Below, piece by piece: positions 49,625-57,448 of a stretch of 64,000 nucleotides of DNA. The stretch covers positions 1 to 64,000 of the forward strand of contig NZ_BAAACY010000008.1 in assembly GCF_039521925.1 (NCBI RefSeq). Direction: 5' to 3'. Position 1 is the first letter of the stretch. Each line of letters starts with the position of its first letter. Source of the stretch: Virgibacillus salarius. Lineage in GTDB: Bacteria; Bacillota; Bacilli; Bacillales; Amphibacillaceae. Under the pieces are notes generated by a model, which searched no databases, was not told the DNA's origin, and was given only the letters and a program-made list of their open reading frames with translations. The position numbers and the translations under genes were made by a program.

Positions 49625-49892
49625 GTAGACGCACCCTTACTACTTCAACGTCAACACCTCGATGTGCTAATTCCTGCACCAGTGTATGGAGTTTATCTTC
49701 TTTGTATTTCTTGCTGCTCATTTGTTCCAATTCATGTAGTGACTTAGTTAGATCAGTAGAAAGATGTTTTGCTTTTGCGATATTCCCTTCGTTAGTTAAT
49801 TTCATAATCATGCTTAGCAAATCCATGACGCACCAGTATTCTTCACTTGCTCGTTTAATATCATCTGGCAGGAAATGTTTTTCTAGATTCAT
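49614..49892 (-). CDS. Hypothetical helical phage protein
   Basis: The 92-residue protein (LEKHFLPDDIKRASEEYWCVMDLLSMIMKL...) is all-helical. AGGAGGG precedes the ATG. Not recognised. Confidence 0.6.
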   Translation of the reverse strand: MNLEKHFLPDDIKRASEEYWCVMDLLSMIMKLTNEGNIAKAKHLSTDLTKSLHELEQMSSKKYKEDKLHTLVQELAHRGVDVEVVRVRLHER

Positions 49893-49902
49893 AGAATCCC
49901 TC

Positions 49903-49980
49903 CTAAAAGTAATGAATAATGATAAAGAACAATATGATTAAACCGTATACAGCTACATAGCAATCCTTTGCTTCCTTCAT
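49903..49980 (-). CDS. 25-residue membrane peptide
   Basis: ATG at 49980 with AGGAGGTC upstream; product KEAKDCYVAVYGLIILFFIIIHYF is one membrane helix. Starts inside the end of the XRE gene. Confidence 0.45.
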   Translation of the reverse strand: MKEAKDCYVAVYGLIILFFIIIHYF

Positions 49981-50255
49981 ATAAGACCTCCTAGTAGGAT
50001 AGTGCCAACTAACTTTAATGATTCTGTTACTATCTGTGTTGCGCTTGCAATGTCTATATTGCAGAGCAAGGCTATTAAAATGTCCTGTGAGCTCGTCTCT
50101 TGTACCCAGCGAATGAGGTCCTTGCCTCTAATCTCTAACTTATTTCCTTCTAACTTAGAGATATTGCTCCGAGACATGTGCATCCGTTCTGCAAACTTCT
50201 CTTGACTGAATCCTGCATTTCTTCTCATTCGACGTAAAGTTGTACCCAATTCCAT
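49977..50255 (-). CDS. XRE-family transcriptional regulator (early operon)
   Basis: The ATG at 50255 follows GGAGGTGA. The 92-residue protein has a helix-turn-helix LGTTLRRMRRNAGFSQEKFAERMHMSRSNISKLEGNKLEIRGKDL and a hydrophobic C-terminus (ESLKLVGTILLGGLI). It probably tunes early gene expression. Confidence 0.82.
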   Translation of the reverse strand: MELGTTLRRMRRNAGFSQEKFAERMHMSRSNISKLEGNKLEIRGKDLIRWVQETSSQDILIALLCNIDIASATQIVTESLKLVGTILLGGLI

Positions 50256-50361
50256 GTTTCTCACCTCCCTCGGTTCCATGGCGGAACATGTTCCAAGGGC
50301 GACCAGTATATTCATTTAGCTTGATTTATAATGTAATTACCGACCCCCACTCGGTAGATTG

Positions 50362-50646
50362 CTAGATTACTTGTTTAGCACGTTGATTCATCCAGTTAAT
50401 TAGTGCTTGATATGGAATTCTGACCTTACAACCATCTTTAAGATATGGAAACCCTGTGTGTTCAGCCTGTTTAATCATTTCGTAAGTCTTGGTAACGCCA
50501 AATCCTAATATTTTAGCAGCTTCTTTGACTGATAGAGTCTTAGGTGTATCTTCGTGAGTGTAGGAATCGAGAAGTTCTTTGATGTTCGCTAAGTGCTTCT
50601 CGTTCTCTTCACGGACAATTTGACGTATTGTGTCTTCAAATGACAT
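50362..50646 (-). CDS. Excisionase-like HTH_17 protein
   Basis: The C-terminal half carries the MerR-like excisionase fold (TLSVKEAAKILGFGVTKTYEMIKQAEHTGFPYLKDGCKVRIPYQALINWMN). It may act as Xis with the integrase or as a regulator. 94 residues. A small hairpin (TACCGA/TCGGTA) lies after its stop. Confidence 0.78.
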   Translation of the reverse strand: MSFEDTIRQIVREENEKHLANIKELLDSYTHEDTPKTLSVKEAAKILGFGVTKTYEMIKQAEHTGFPYLKDGCKVRIPYQALINWMNQRAKQVI

Positions 50647-50934
50647 TTACATAGCCTCCTTAGATCTGGTATAGAGTTCAAATCTTTTTTGCAATTGATT
50701 GTCATTGATGAAACTTTCAAACACCTGCTGCTTATTCTCTAAATAGGTAATGTACTCATTTTGTTGTTCAGAAACTTTCAGAATTCTGTTGAATTGTTCC
50801 GTTAGCCTTTTAAATTGGTTGTTTTGAACATAGAAAATATAGTTTAAAGCTTCCGTTTTTTCTTCTTCCGTCATATTCGGAAGGTTGCTCGCCATGTTTT
50901 CTAGTTTAGTGACTGTTAAACTGATTTCTTTCAT
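50647..50934 (-). CDS. Hypothetical coiled-coil phage protein
   Basis: The 95-residue protein (SLTVTKLENMASNLPNMTEEEKTEALNYIFYVQNNQFKRL...) is helical. Its ATG overlaps the upstream stop (TAATG). Function unknown. Confidence 0.65.
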   Translation of the reverse strand: MKEISLTVTKLENMASNLPNMTEEEKTEALNYIFYVQNNQFKRLTEQFNRILKVSEQQNEYITYLENKQQVFESFINDNQLQKRFELYTRSKEAM

Positions 50935-51701
50935 TAGACAGCCACTCCAAACTCTTGAATTAATTTTTCAGCAAGTTTCACTTGACCCTTACCTGTTATT
51001 AAAGTTGTTAGAGTTTCAACATCACCATGTGTGCGACTAACAAGTGAAACAGTAGTTTCAAACAATCCTTGTTCTATAAATTGTTGTTTAGGGTTGTTCT
51101 TTTCTCTACCTGTTTTAATTAGATAACCCTTATCCCTTAACCAACGGAACATTTTGTTTCTACCAATTTTGATGCTGTGTTCGTCGTACATCATTTTTGC
51201 GAACGCTCCTACATTAATAGATGCGTCAGAGTTAGAAACTACTTTACCGAATGTTGTATATGGTTCATCTAATTTCTTTTGTTTCTCTAGGTAGAACCTC
51301 ATTTCTCTTTCTTGCTTTAAACTAGAAAGAAGTTGAATACCGAATTCCGGATCACTTATGATATTTTCGATTGTTTGAGGTGTTGCATATGCGCCGTGTT
51401 TTCTGATGGAAGGAAGCACTTCCGATGTAATCCACTTTCTAAATCGTTTCGCTTCTGGTTTTCGACTGTCCAAGATGACATCGTATAGACCATCTTCATT
51501 AACAAATGTTGCTTGTTGTGTTCCCCCAGCTGTTTTAAGGGGGTGATTAGTAATCACGTCCTTATCTAAACGCCTTTTCACACCTGCAACTTGACCAAGT
51601 TCTAATATGTTACATAAATCTTTAAGTAGAAATTCGTGACTGTCTCCATTACTAACAATGGTTAATTGCTGATCATCAAATATTTTTGTTAATTGATTCA
51701 T
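50934..51701 (-). CDS. Phage antirepressor (BRO-N plus KilAC/ANT)
   Basis: Residues 1-110 match BRO-N (IFDDQQLTIVSNGDSHEFLLKDLCNILELG...VNEDGLYDVILDSRKPEAKRFRKWITSEVLPSIRKHGAY). Residues about 150-255 match the ANT/KilAC domain (NVGAFAKMMYDEHSIKIGRNKMFRWLRDKGYLI). Such proteins counter the repressor and favour the lytic cycle. AAGGAGG precedes the ATG. Confidence 0.9.
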   Translation of the reverse strand: MNQLTKIFDDQQLTIVSNGDSHEFLLKDLCNILELGQVAGVKRRLDKDVITNHPLKTAGGTQQATFVNEDGLYDVILDSRKPEAKRFRKWITSEVLPSIRKHGAYATPQTIENIISDPEFGIQLLSSLKQEREMRFYLEKQKKLDEPYTTFGKVVSNSDASINVGAFAKMMYDEHSIKIGRNKMFRWLRDKGYLIKTGREKNNPKQQFIEQGLFETTVSLVSRTHGDVETLTTLITGKGQVKLAEKLIQEFGVAV

Positions 51702-52003
51702 TTTATTACCTCCTTAGTTGGATAACGTCCAGTTGATTTTCCTGAAACACCGACTTTGTTAATCAATTGCCTAACTCTTTCTCTGGTTAGCCCGTAATGA
51801 TCACCGATTTCTTGTAGTGTTTCACCGTTTTTATAACGCTCAGCCATTTCCATTTCTCTTTTAAGAGATTCAGGCGATCTCATAGGACGGTAGTTGTTTT
51901 CGAGACTTTTTAATATCTTTTTCAATTCCTTTTTCCGCAGATTGATTAATTTACTAAGTTGAACGAGTTCTTTCCATTCATCATAGAATTTTTGTGCATT
52001 CAT
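51698..52003 (-). CDS. Small sigma-70 region-4-like HTH protein
   Basis: The ATG at 52003 follows GGGAG. The C-terminal half has AERYKNGETLQEIGDHYGLTRERVRQLINKVGVSGKSTGR, a sigma region-4/HTH pattern. 101 residues. It overlaps the antirepressor start and is probably an early regulator. Confidence 0.72.
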   Translation of the reverse strand: MNAQKFYDEWKELVQLSKLINLRKKELKKILKSLENNYRPMRSPESLKREMEMAERYKNGETLQEIGDHYGLTRERVRQLINKVGVSGKSTGRYPTKEVIK

Positions 52004-52015
52004 TAAGTTCACTCC

Positions 52016-52255
52016 CTAGATTGCTTGTTTTGGCACTATCTCATTAAACTTTACGTTGAAGTTATCTTCAAAAAAAATTGAGATAGGTACTTCCAATTGT
52101 TTAGCGATTAATTCCAATTCATTAGTAGTAATAGAGCGTTTACCTCTTTCTTTATAACTATAGGACTGTACCGTCATATTCAAGGCATCGGCAATCGGTT
52201 TTTGTTTAATACCCTTAAAATTTCTTATAGCTTTAATTTTTTCGTGTAATAGCAT
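52016..52255 (-). CDS. Cro-like XRE repressor
   Basis: The ATG at 52255 follows AAAGGTGGTG. The 79-residue protein has a helix-turn-helix (LLHEKIKAIRNFKGIKQKPIADALNMTVQSYSYKERGKRSITTNEL). First leftward gene, facing the CI-like gene across the operator region, so it plays the Cro role. Confidence 0.85.
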   Translation of the reverse strand: MLLHEKIKAIRNFKGIKQKPIADALNMTVQSYSYKERGKRSITTNELELIAKQLEVPISIFFEDNFNVKFNEIVPKQAI

Positions 52256-52272
52256 CTTTTCACCACCTTTTT

Positions 52273-52396
52273 TAAACGTAAAGTTGAATTTCATATTTCT
52301 TATTATATCAACATTAAGTTTAAAGTCAATAGTTTATTTAAACTTTTCGTTTATTTTATTAAACAAAGCGTTTATTTGGTGTAAACTGTATGTAGA
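52273..52396. promoter_or_regulatory. Lysogeny/lysis switch with five repressor-site-like repeats
   Basis: Sites of the form TAAAC-N5-GTTTA occur at 52339-52353 and 52360-52374 (exact arms), and with one mismatch at 52273-52287 and 52308-52322; a weaker one lies at 52382-52396. They fill the gap between the divergent Cro-like and CI-like genes. Confidence 0.7.
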
Positions 52397-52417
52397 TCAA
52401 TGGAAATGGTGATGTAT

Positions 52418-52765
52418 ATGAGTCTTGGAACTCGTTTAAAGAAGGAAAGAGAAAAACGTAATTGGTCGCAAATGTATGTGGCTAAAAGAATTGGTATCAC
52501 AAATGCGGTTTTATCAAACTATGAAAGAGATTATCGTGACCCTGATACAGAAACTTTGAAGAAGTTGGCTGTTTTATACGAAGTCTCGACCGATTATTTA
52601 CTTGGACACAAAAATGAAGAAGACGGTTTAGTCTATTATAAAAACAAGATTTCTAAAGAATTCCCAGATATAGATTTAATGTTTAAAGACATGGAGTCTT
52701 TAACAGCTGAGGAAATGAAGGAAGTTTATGAGTATATTAAATTTAAGAAGAGTCAGAAGAAATAA
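52418..52765 (+). CDS. CI-like XRE-family prophage repressor
   Basis: The ATG at 52418 follows GGTGAT. The 115-residue protein has an N-terminal helix-turn-helix (LGTRLKKEREKRNWSQMYVAKRIGITNAVLSNYERDYRDPDTETLKKLAVLYEVSTDYLLG) and a short helical C-terminus; it has no LexA-like protease domain. An ImmA-like protease two genes on suggests cleavage-based induction as in ICEBs1 and phi105-like elements. Confidence 0.88.
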   Translation: MSLGTRLKKEREKRNWSQMYVAKRIGITNAVLSNYERDYRDPDTETLKKLAVLYEVSTDYLLGHKNEEDGLVYYKNKISKEFPDIDLMFKDMESLTAEEMKEVYEYIKFKKSQKK

Positions 52766-52777
52766 AGGGGGATGAAA

Positions 52778-53266
52778 TTGAAAAAGATATTTTTCGTGTT
52801 AATGTTTTTTGTAGTAATAATTGGTTGTGAATCAAATGAGACGTTAAAAGAAGAATCAAACACAAGTGATGCAGAAATCGAAGAAAAACAAGATAAAATG
52901 TTAGAGTCAGCAATTTTGTCCTACATGGAACAAATGACAGGAAAATATTTAATGGTAGATACTTATGAAACCGGAAGTAAGGAGCAACAAAAGGCTTTAG
53001 ACGAGGCGCTTACTGATGTAAATATAGCAGTTTTAGATATAGAAGATAAATACGACTCCAATCTCCCTGTTGTAAAAGAACTAAATAAACTAGCTGAATC
53101 AGTAAGTTTTGCTATAAACGAATTAATCGCAGGTGAATATAGTACTAAAGTAGATAATTCCGAGAAAGTTGGTACATATGTTGGGGAAATATCTAGAAAT
53201 TATCTTGATGGTGAATTACCACCATCAGTTAAAGTTCATACTGGGATGGAGAGTGCATTCGATTAA
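52778..53266 (+). CDS. Prophage-encoded lipoprotein
   Basis: The TTG at 52778 is seven bases after GGGGG and gives a signal peptide KKIFFVLMFFVVIIGC with lipobox and cysteine. The mature part (about 145 residues) is acidic and helical. It lies in the lysogeny operon between repressor and protease genes and is therefore made in the lysogen. Superinfection-exclusion lipoproteins occupy similar positions in some streptococcal phages. No family recognised. Confidence 0.75.
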   Translation: MKKIFFVLMFFVVIIGCESNETLKEESNTSDAEIEEKQDKMLESAILSYMEQMTGKYLMVDTYETGSKEQQKALDEALTDVNIAVLDIEDKYDSNLPVVKELNKLAESVSFAINELIAGEYSTKVDNSEKVGTYVGEISRNYLDGELPPSVKVHTGMESAFD

Positions 53267-53347
53267 ACGAAAATGGTGTACACCAAGTACATCTCTCTTT
53301 TTTAACCATCAACAGAACATACATTCTATTAACTAGGGGGTTGTAGT

Positions 53348-53809
53348 TTGTATTCACGCCTTGAAGATTTAGTTTATAAACTATACACATCAATTGGAGT
53401 AAAGGATCCTACAGGCTTAGAAATGCACAAGATTGCAAAAAAACTAGGGGTAGAAATTACTTATGATGAAAATAAAGTATTTAGATTTGAAAATGAGATA
53501 AGTTTAAAAAAGCGTACTAAAAGACAGGAGTGGATGGATTTTGGTCATGAGTTAGGTCATTGTCTCATGCATTGTGGTTTGCAAGTTAGTATGCACCCTT
53601 TATTTGTAGAACTTCAGGAATGGCAAGCAAATAACTTTGCGTATCACTTTTGTGTACCTACTTTTATGTTAGACAAGCTGTACAACTATACAGTATGTGA
53701 TGTTATGCAGCTATTTAACGTCGATTATGACTTTGCTTGCAAAAGATTAGAAATATATAAAAATAAAAAGCAAAGGGAGATAATTCATGGACAAGCAGCA
53801 ATCACATAA
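53348..53809 (+). CDS. ImmA/IrrE-family metallopeptidase
   Basis: The TTG start follows AGGGGG. The 153-residue protein has the zinc motif HELGH (H67, E68, H71) and EWQANNFAYHFCVP further on, the ImmA layout. ImmA cleaves the cognate XRE repressor to induce the element after DNA damage. It lies downstream of the CI-like gene, as in ICEBs1. Confidence 0.9.
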   Translation: MYSRLEDLVYKLYTSIGVKDPTGLEMHKIAKKLGVEITYDENKVFRFENEISLKKRTKRQEWMDFGHELGHCLMHCGLQVSMHPLFVELQEWQANNFAYHFCVPTFMLDKLYNYTVCDVMQLFNVDYDFACKRLEIYKNKKQREIIHGQAAIT

Positions 53810-53963
53810 TCTATCCGAAGAGAAAGAAACTATTGAACTACCTGTATTCTCGAAAATTGCAGTAGTAGATAATCAATTAATTGGTGAATTAGTAAAATAT
53901 GTGGAAATACCTAAAAGAGTATTGCCAAAGGAGGATACAAATCATGAAGGGATCTATTATTAA
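53787..53963 (+). CDS. Small hypothetical protein before the integrase
   Basis: A 58-residue frame (ATG 53787, AAAGGGAG upstream) overlaps the end of the ImmA-like gene and the start of the integrase gene. The product (ELPVFSKIAVVDNQLIGELVKYVEIPKRVLPKED) is unrecognised; its tight packing suggests a real gene. Confidence 0.6.
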   Translation: MDKQQSHNLSEEKETIELPVFSKIAVVDNQLIGELVKYVEIPKRVLPKEDTNHEGIYY

Positions 53964-55116
53964 ACGTGGCAATAAATATTCCTTTGTCATTGATGTCGGA
54001 AGAGATCCTGTTACTAAAAAACGTAAGCAAAAAAGAGTATCTGGATTCACTAGCGAAAAGAAAGCTCGTGCGGCAATGAATGAAATGATAGTGGAATTAA
54101 ATCGTGGTGGATATGTTGAACCTACTACAGAGACATTAGGTGATTATTTAGACAGTTGGTTGGAGCACAAAAGAAAAAGAGTGGTACATAGTACATATTT
54201 ACACTATAAAGGAAATATCAATAATCACATTAAGCCTGCAATTGGAGATATCCGAGTTCATGAATTAAATGCTAGGCAAGTACAACGGTTCTATGACTCA
54301 TTATTAGATAACAAATTATCAGAACGATCTGTGCACCATATCCATCGTATTTTATCCAATGCATTAGATTACGGTGCAAAATTAGGTGATATAAATAAAA
54401 ATGTAGCTAAAGCTGCAGAACCGGCCAGAGTTCGGAAGAAAGAAATGAAATATTGGTCCATAGAATCATTATCGAAATTTATTAATGATACAAGAACCGA
54501 GCAATTCTATATTGCTTGGTATATAGCTTCATTTACAGGTATGCGGCAAGGTGAAGTATTAGGTCTTAAATGGGATTGTGTAGACTTCTCTAATAAGATG
54601 ATATATGTAAAAAGGTCTTTAAAACGTTCAGAAGAAAACAATTATCATATTGCAGACTTGAAAAATAACTCCAGTTACCGTTCTATTTCAATATCCGATT
54701 CCGATGTATTTGAATTAAAAAAACATCTTAATGAACAGAAACGAATTAAGATGAATGCTGGAGACTCATATATTGATAATAATTTAGTTGTAGCAACTAG
54801 CATAGGTACTCATGTATTACCTTCTAATCTCGGTAGAGCGTTTCGAAGATCCATAAAGCAATCAAAGTTGAATAAAATAAGGTTTCACGATTTAAGACAC
54901 ACTCATGCTTCTATGCTCTTTGTGTTAGGCGTTCATCCTAAAATCGTACAAGAACGTCTTGGGCATTCATCTATACAAGTTACACTAGATACTTATTCTC
55001 ACATGCTCCCTAACATGCAAGAGGCGGTTGCGGAAAGTTTAGAATCCGCATTTAAAAAACAACAAGAAAACAAGAACAATAGTTCTGGTTTTAAAGGTGA
55101 TGTGACCAATTCGTGA
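53944..55116 (+). CDS. Prophage integrase (tyrosine recombinase)
   Basis: I start at the ATG at 53944, eight bases after AAAGGAGG; the longer frame lacks a site. The 390-residue protein has an Arm-DNA-bind domain (1-60), a SAM-like core-binding domain (65-160) and the catalytic domain with R201, K240, H315-R318 (HDLRH), H341 (LGHSS) and Y351 (DTYSH). It ends two bases from attR and must catalyse integration into tRNA-Arg. Confidence 0.95.
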   Translation: MKGSIIKRGNKYSFVIDVGRDPVTKKRKQKRVSGFTSEKKARAAMNEMIVELNRGGYVEPTTETLGDYLDSWLEHKRKRVVHSTYLHYKGNINNHIKPAIGDIRVHELNARQVQRFYDSLLDNKLSERSVHHIHRILSNALDYGAKLGDINKNVAKAAEPARVRKKEMKYWSIESLSKFINDTRTEQFYIAWYIASFTGMRQGEVLGLKWDCVDFSNKMIYVKRSLKRSEENNYHIADLKNNSSYRSISISDSDVFELKKHLNEQKRIKMNAGDSYIDNNLVVATSIGTHVLPSNLGRAFRRSIKQSKLNKIRFHDLRHTHASMLFVLGVHPKIVQERLGHSSIQVTLDTYSHMLPNMQEAVAESLESAFKKQQENKNNSSGFKGDVTNS

Positions 55117-55119
55117 CCA
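55102..55119. repeat. Direct repeat GTGACCA beside attR
   Basis: GTGACCAATT occurs at 55102 and again at 55113, overlapping the integrase stop and the attR border. A third GTGACCA lies on the other phage arm at 12801-12807. These may be integrase arm-binding sites. Confidence 0.5.
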
Positions 55120-55192
55120 ATTTCAAAAATGAAAGCCCATAAAGCTACGCCCCCGGCAGGATTCGAACCTGCGACACACGGTTTAGGAAACC
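55118..55192. repeat. attR: right attachment site
   Basis: This is identical over 75 bases to 12599-12673. It includes the 3' part of the intact tRNA-Arg gene, so integration restores a functional tRNA. Confidence 0.95.
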
Positions 55193-55220
55193 GATGCTCT
55201 ATCCCCTGAGCTACGGGGGC
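55148..55220 (-). tRNA. tRNA-Arg (anticodon CCU)
   Basis: The 73-base gene folds with acceptor GCCCCCG/CGGGGGC, D-arm GCTC...GAGC, anticodon loop TTCCTAA (CCU) and T-arm GCAGG-TTCGAAT-CCTGC. CCA is not encoded. It is the bacterial attachment site of the prophage. Confidence 0.95.
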
Positions 55221-55444
55221 ATGATTGCATAAGTAAGAAAACTAGATAACAATGAAATTATCAATAAAATTCTTCCAATTCATGCTTGATATAGAATTGG
55301 ATTTTCTAATCCAGCACTATCCATTATACAAAATTACAACGACCTTGAAAAGTACTATACGAAATTATACATGGTACTGCTTTAACTTGTATGATAAAAT
55401 ATAATACATCTGTTTTAGGTAGTTATGGATTGGAGGATGAAGCT
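55221..55444. other. Intergenic region upstream of the nucleoside kinase genes
   Basis: This must carry the tRNA promoter (leftward) and that of the kinase genes (rightward). I see no clear gene. A modest inverted repeat (CCAATTC 55277.. with GAATTGG 55303..) is present. Confidence 0.4.
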
Positions 55445-56095
55445 ATGGCAGGAGTTCCTTTTATTGCAATTGAAGGACCAATTGGTATTGGAAAGACATC
55501 GCTTGCCAAAAAAATTTCCTCACATTTTGATTTTCACTTATTAAAGGAAATTGTGGAGGAAAATCCATTTCTCGGAAAATTTTATGATGATATTGAGGAA
55601 TGGAGTTTTCAAACAGAAATGTTCTTTTTATGCAATCGATTTAAACAATTAGAGGACATTGATACAAAATTTTTAAGCAAAAATAAATCAGTAGTAGCTG
55701 ATTATCATATATCGAAAAACATGATATTTGCAAGACGGACACTCCCAATTGATAAATTTGAGAAGTACGAACAGATTTATCATATTTTAACAAAAGATAT
55801 GCCCGTTCCAAATATGATGATTTATTTGCATGCAAGCTTGGATACCATTTTGCAAAGAATTCATCAACGCGGAAGAGAGATAGAACAAAACATTAAGCCA
55901 TCTTATCTTGCACAGCTGTCTCAGGATTATGAGGATTACATGAATGAATTCGAGCTCATGCATCCAACTATTCCCGTTATCCGTATTAATGGAGACGAGA
56001 TGGATTTTGTCCGCTATCAAAATGATCTAGACAGTATCATTAATCAGGTCAATGTACAGCTTAAAAAAGTCGCTGAAGAGGCGAGAAAAGGTTAA
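55445..56095 (+). CDS. dgk: Deoxyguanosine kinase
   Basis: The ATG at 55445 follows TTGGAGG; the longer upstream frame is less likely. The 216-residue protein starts with P-loop IEGPIGIGKTSLAKK and has ADYHISKNMIFARRTL and the RxxxRGREIE lid motif (QRGREIE) of dNK-type kinases. It phosphorylates deoxyguanosine in the salvage pathway. The next gene is the paralogous kinase, as in B. subtilis dgk-dck. Confidence 0.9.
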   Translation: MAGVPFIAIEGPIGIGKTSLAKKISSHFDFHLLKEIVEENPFLGKFYDDIEEWSFQTEMFFLCNRFKQLEDIDTKFLSKNKSVVADYHISKNMIFARRTLPIDKFEKYEQIYHILTKDMPVPNMMIYLHASLDTILQRIHQRGREIEQNIKPSYLAQLSQDYEDYMNEFELMHPTIPVIRINGDEMDFVRYQNDLDSIINQVNVQLKKVAEEARKG

Positions 56096-56109
56096 AGGGG
56101 AACACAATC

Positions 56110-56793
56110 ATGCATTTAAGAGAAAAATATCTTATTCCAAATGACAGTATTATTACCATTGCTGGTACTGTCGGGGTAGGGAAGTCAACAATGACAAACG
56201 CATTAGCAAAAGCACTTAAATTTAAAACATCGCTGGAGAAAGTAGATACAAACCCTTATCTTGAGAAGTTCTATGCTGATTTTGAACGCTGGAGCTTTCA
56301 TTTACAAATTTACTTCTTAGCAGAACGCTTTAAAGAACAAAAAAAGATCTTTGAATACGGTGGTGGATTCATCCAGGATCGTTCCATATATGAGGATACA
56401 GGAATTTTCGCAAAAATGCATTATGATAATGGAACGATGTCAAAAACGGATTATGAAACATATACAAACCTATTTGAAGCAATGGTCATGACACCATACT
56501 TCCCGCATCCTGACTTACTCATTTATTTGGAGGGATCCTTTGATGAAGTGCTAGCACGTATTCAAGAACGTGGGCGTGAAATGGAGAAAAGTACACCAAT
56601 TTCCTATTGGGAGGAAATGTACAAGCGTTATGAAGAATGGATTAATAACTTCAATGCATGTCCAATCCTAAGGATTAATATATCTGATTATGATTTGATG
56701 AAGCAGGAAAATTCTATTGAACCTATTCTAGAGAAGATTGGACATTTTATTCAGCAATCTAGAAGATGGAAATCGAGAGAGTTAATGAAATAG
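56110..56793 (+). CDS. dck: Deoxyadenosine/deoxycytidine kinase
   Basis: The 227-residue protein has P-loop IAGTVGVGKSTMTNAL, the DRSIYED substrate motif and ERGREMEK lid motif. It lies 14 bases after dgk in one operon and salvages dAdo and dCyd. Confidence 0.92.
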   Translation: MHLREKYLIPNDSIITIAGTVGVGKSTMTNALAKALKFKTSLEKVDTNPYLEKFYADFERWSFHLQIYFLAERFKEQKKIFEYGGGFIQDRSIYEDTGIFAKMHYDNGTMSKTDYETYTNLFEAMVMTPYFPHPDLLIYLEGSFDEVLARIQERGREMEKSTPISYWEEMYKRYEEWINNFNACPILRINISDYDLMKQENSIEPILEKIGHFIQQSRRWKSRELMK

Positions 56794-57023
56794 GAATTAA
56801 AAAGAGTTGGTACAAAACATAACTTCTTTTTCTCAAACTACGAATAATCATGTTATTAATAGGAGTATCATCGCCGCACCGTGAAAATATACGCTCTTTC
56901 TGCGGGCACGGCCTCAGCTAACTTGGTAAAGAAAAACACGTTACCACGTGGATCTTCGGACTCGTGCTGTTCCCGCCGGAGTCTCGCTGATTTCAGGTGC
57001 TAAACGAATGATTCTGATCAAAG
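56794..57023. other. Intergenic region with dispersed repeat
   Basis: No gene. It holds copy 2 of the dispersed repeat and then AT-rich sequence up to a strong terminator. Confidence 0.5.
56906..56990. repeat. Dispersed intergenic repeat, copy 2
   Basis: GC-rich element with TCTGCGGGCACGGCCTCAG, then CGTGGATCTTCGGACTCG and TGTTCCCGCCGGAGTCTCGC. Outer parts TGCGGG/CCCGCC can pair. Less decayed than the copy at 10893-10986. Confidence 0.65.
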
Positions 57024-57065
57024 AACGAACGATAATTAATTTCTTTTAACTAATTATCGTTCGTT
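57024..57065. terminator. Bidirectional terminator between dck and the CXXC protein gene
   Basis: A perfect 15-bp inverted repeat (57024-57038 with 57051-57065) with a 12-base loop; T-runs are modest on both sides. Confidence 0.75.
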
Positions 57066-57136
57066 GTTATTTATTTTTATCTTCTAAACATAATTTGAAG
57101 TTTCTATCTATATAAACTTCCTGATCAAGCTTACCC

Positions 57137-57433
57137 TTACCACAATGGTTCCTCTTCTTTGCTTAAGCCAATCATAAACGGTGTTGTCGTCACGATACTA
57201 ATCAATAAAAGCAGTCCAATTAAAATCACATAAGGTATAGAAAGATTTAAATAGATATTACCTATTAAAATCAAGGGTAATAAGATTAGAGATGTCATAC
57301 TACTTTTCTTTCTGCTGTTCGCTGATAGGTAATTCGCTTCTTCACAATACGGGCACTTCATTTTCATTCGAAAGGAACGCTTTAATGTATCCATATAGTT
57401 CCAGTTCTTATCGCAATGAGCACAACTCGGCAT
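57137..57433 (-). CDS. CXXC-type small membrane protein
   Basis: The 98-residue protein has CAHC (4-7) and CPYC (27-30) about 20 residues apart, then two membrane helices (MTSLILLPLILIGNIYL, YVILIGLLLLISIVTTTPFMIG). This is the CXXC-20-CXXC layout of a small Bacillaceae family. Function unknown; it is downstream of proC. Confidence 0.72.
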   Translation of the reverse strand: MPSCAHCDKNWNYMDTLKRSFRMKMKCPYCEEANYLSANSRKKSSMTSLILLPLILIGNIYLNLSIPYVILIGLLLLISIVTTTPFMIGLSKEEEPLW

Positions 57434-57448
57434 TGCTGTACCTCCTTA

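Larger units (their letters stand above)
12599..55192. mobile_element. Prophage (siphovirus type) integrated in tRNA-Arg(CCU)
   Basis: The element is delimited by identical 75-bp att repeats. A tyrosine integrase ends two bases before attR. It contains a full set of lysogeny, replication, packaging, head, tail and lysis genes in the usual order, all apparently intact, so it may be inducible. The intact tRNA is kept at the attR side. Confidence 0.95.

Noticed and set aside
53274..53283. Palindrome GGTGTACACC after the prophage lipoprotein gene
   Set aside because: Too short and not placed at a promoter; probably chance.
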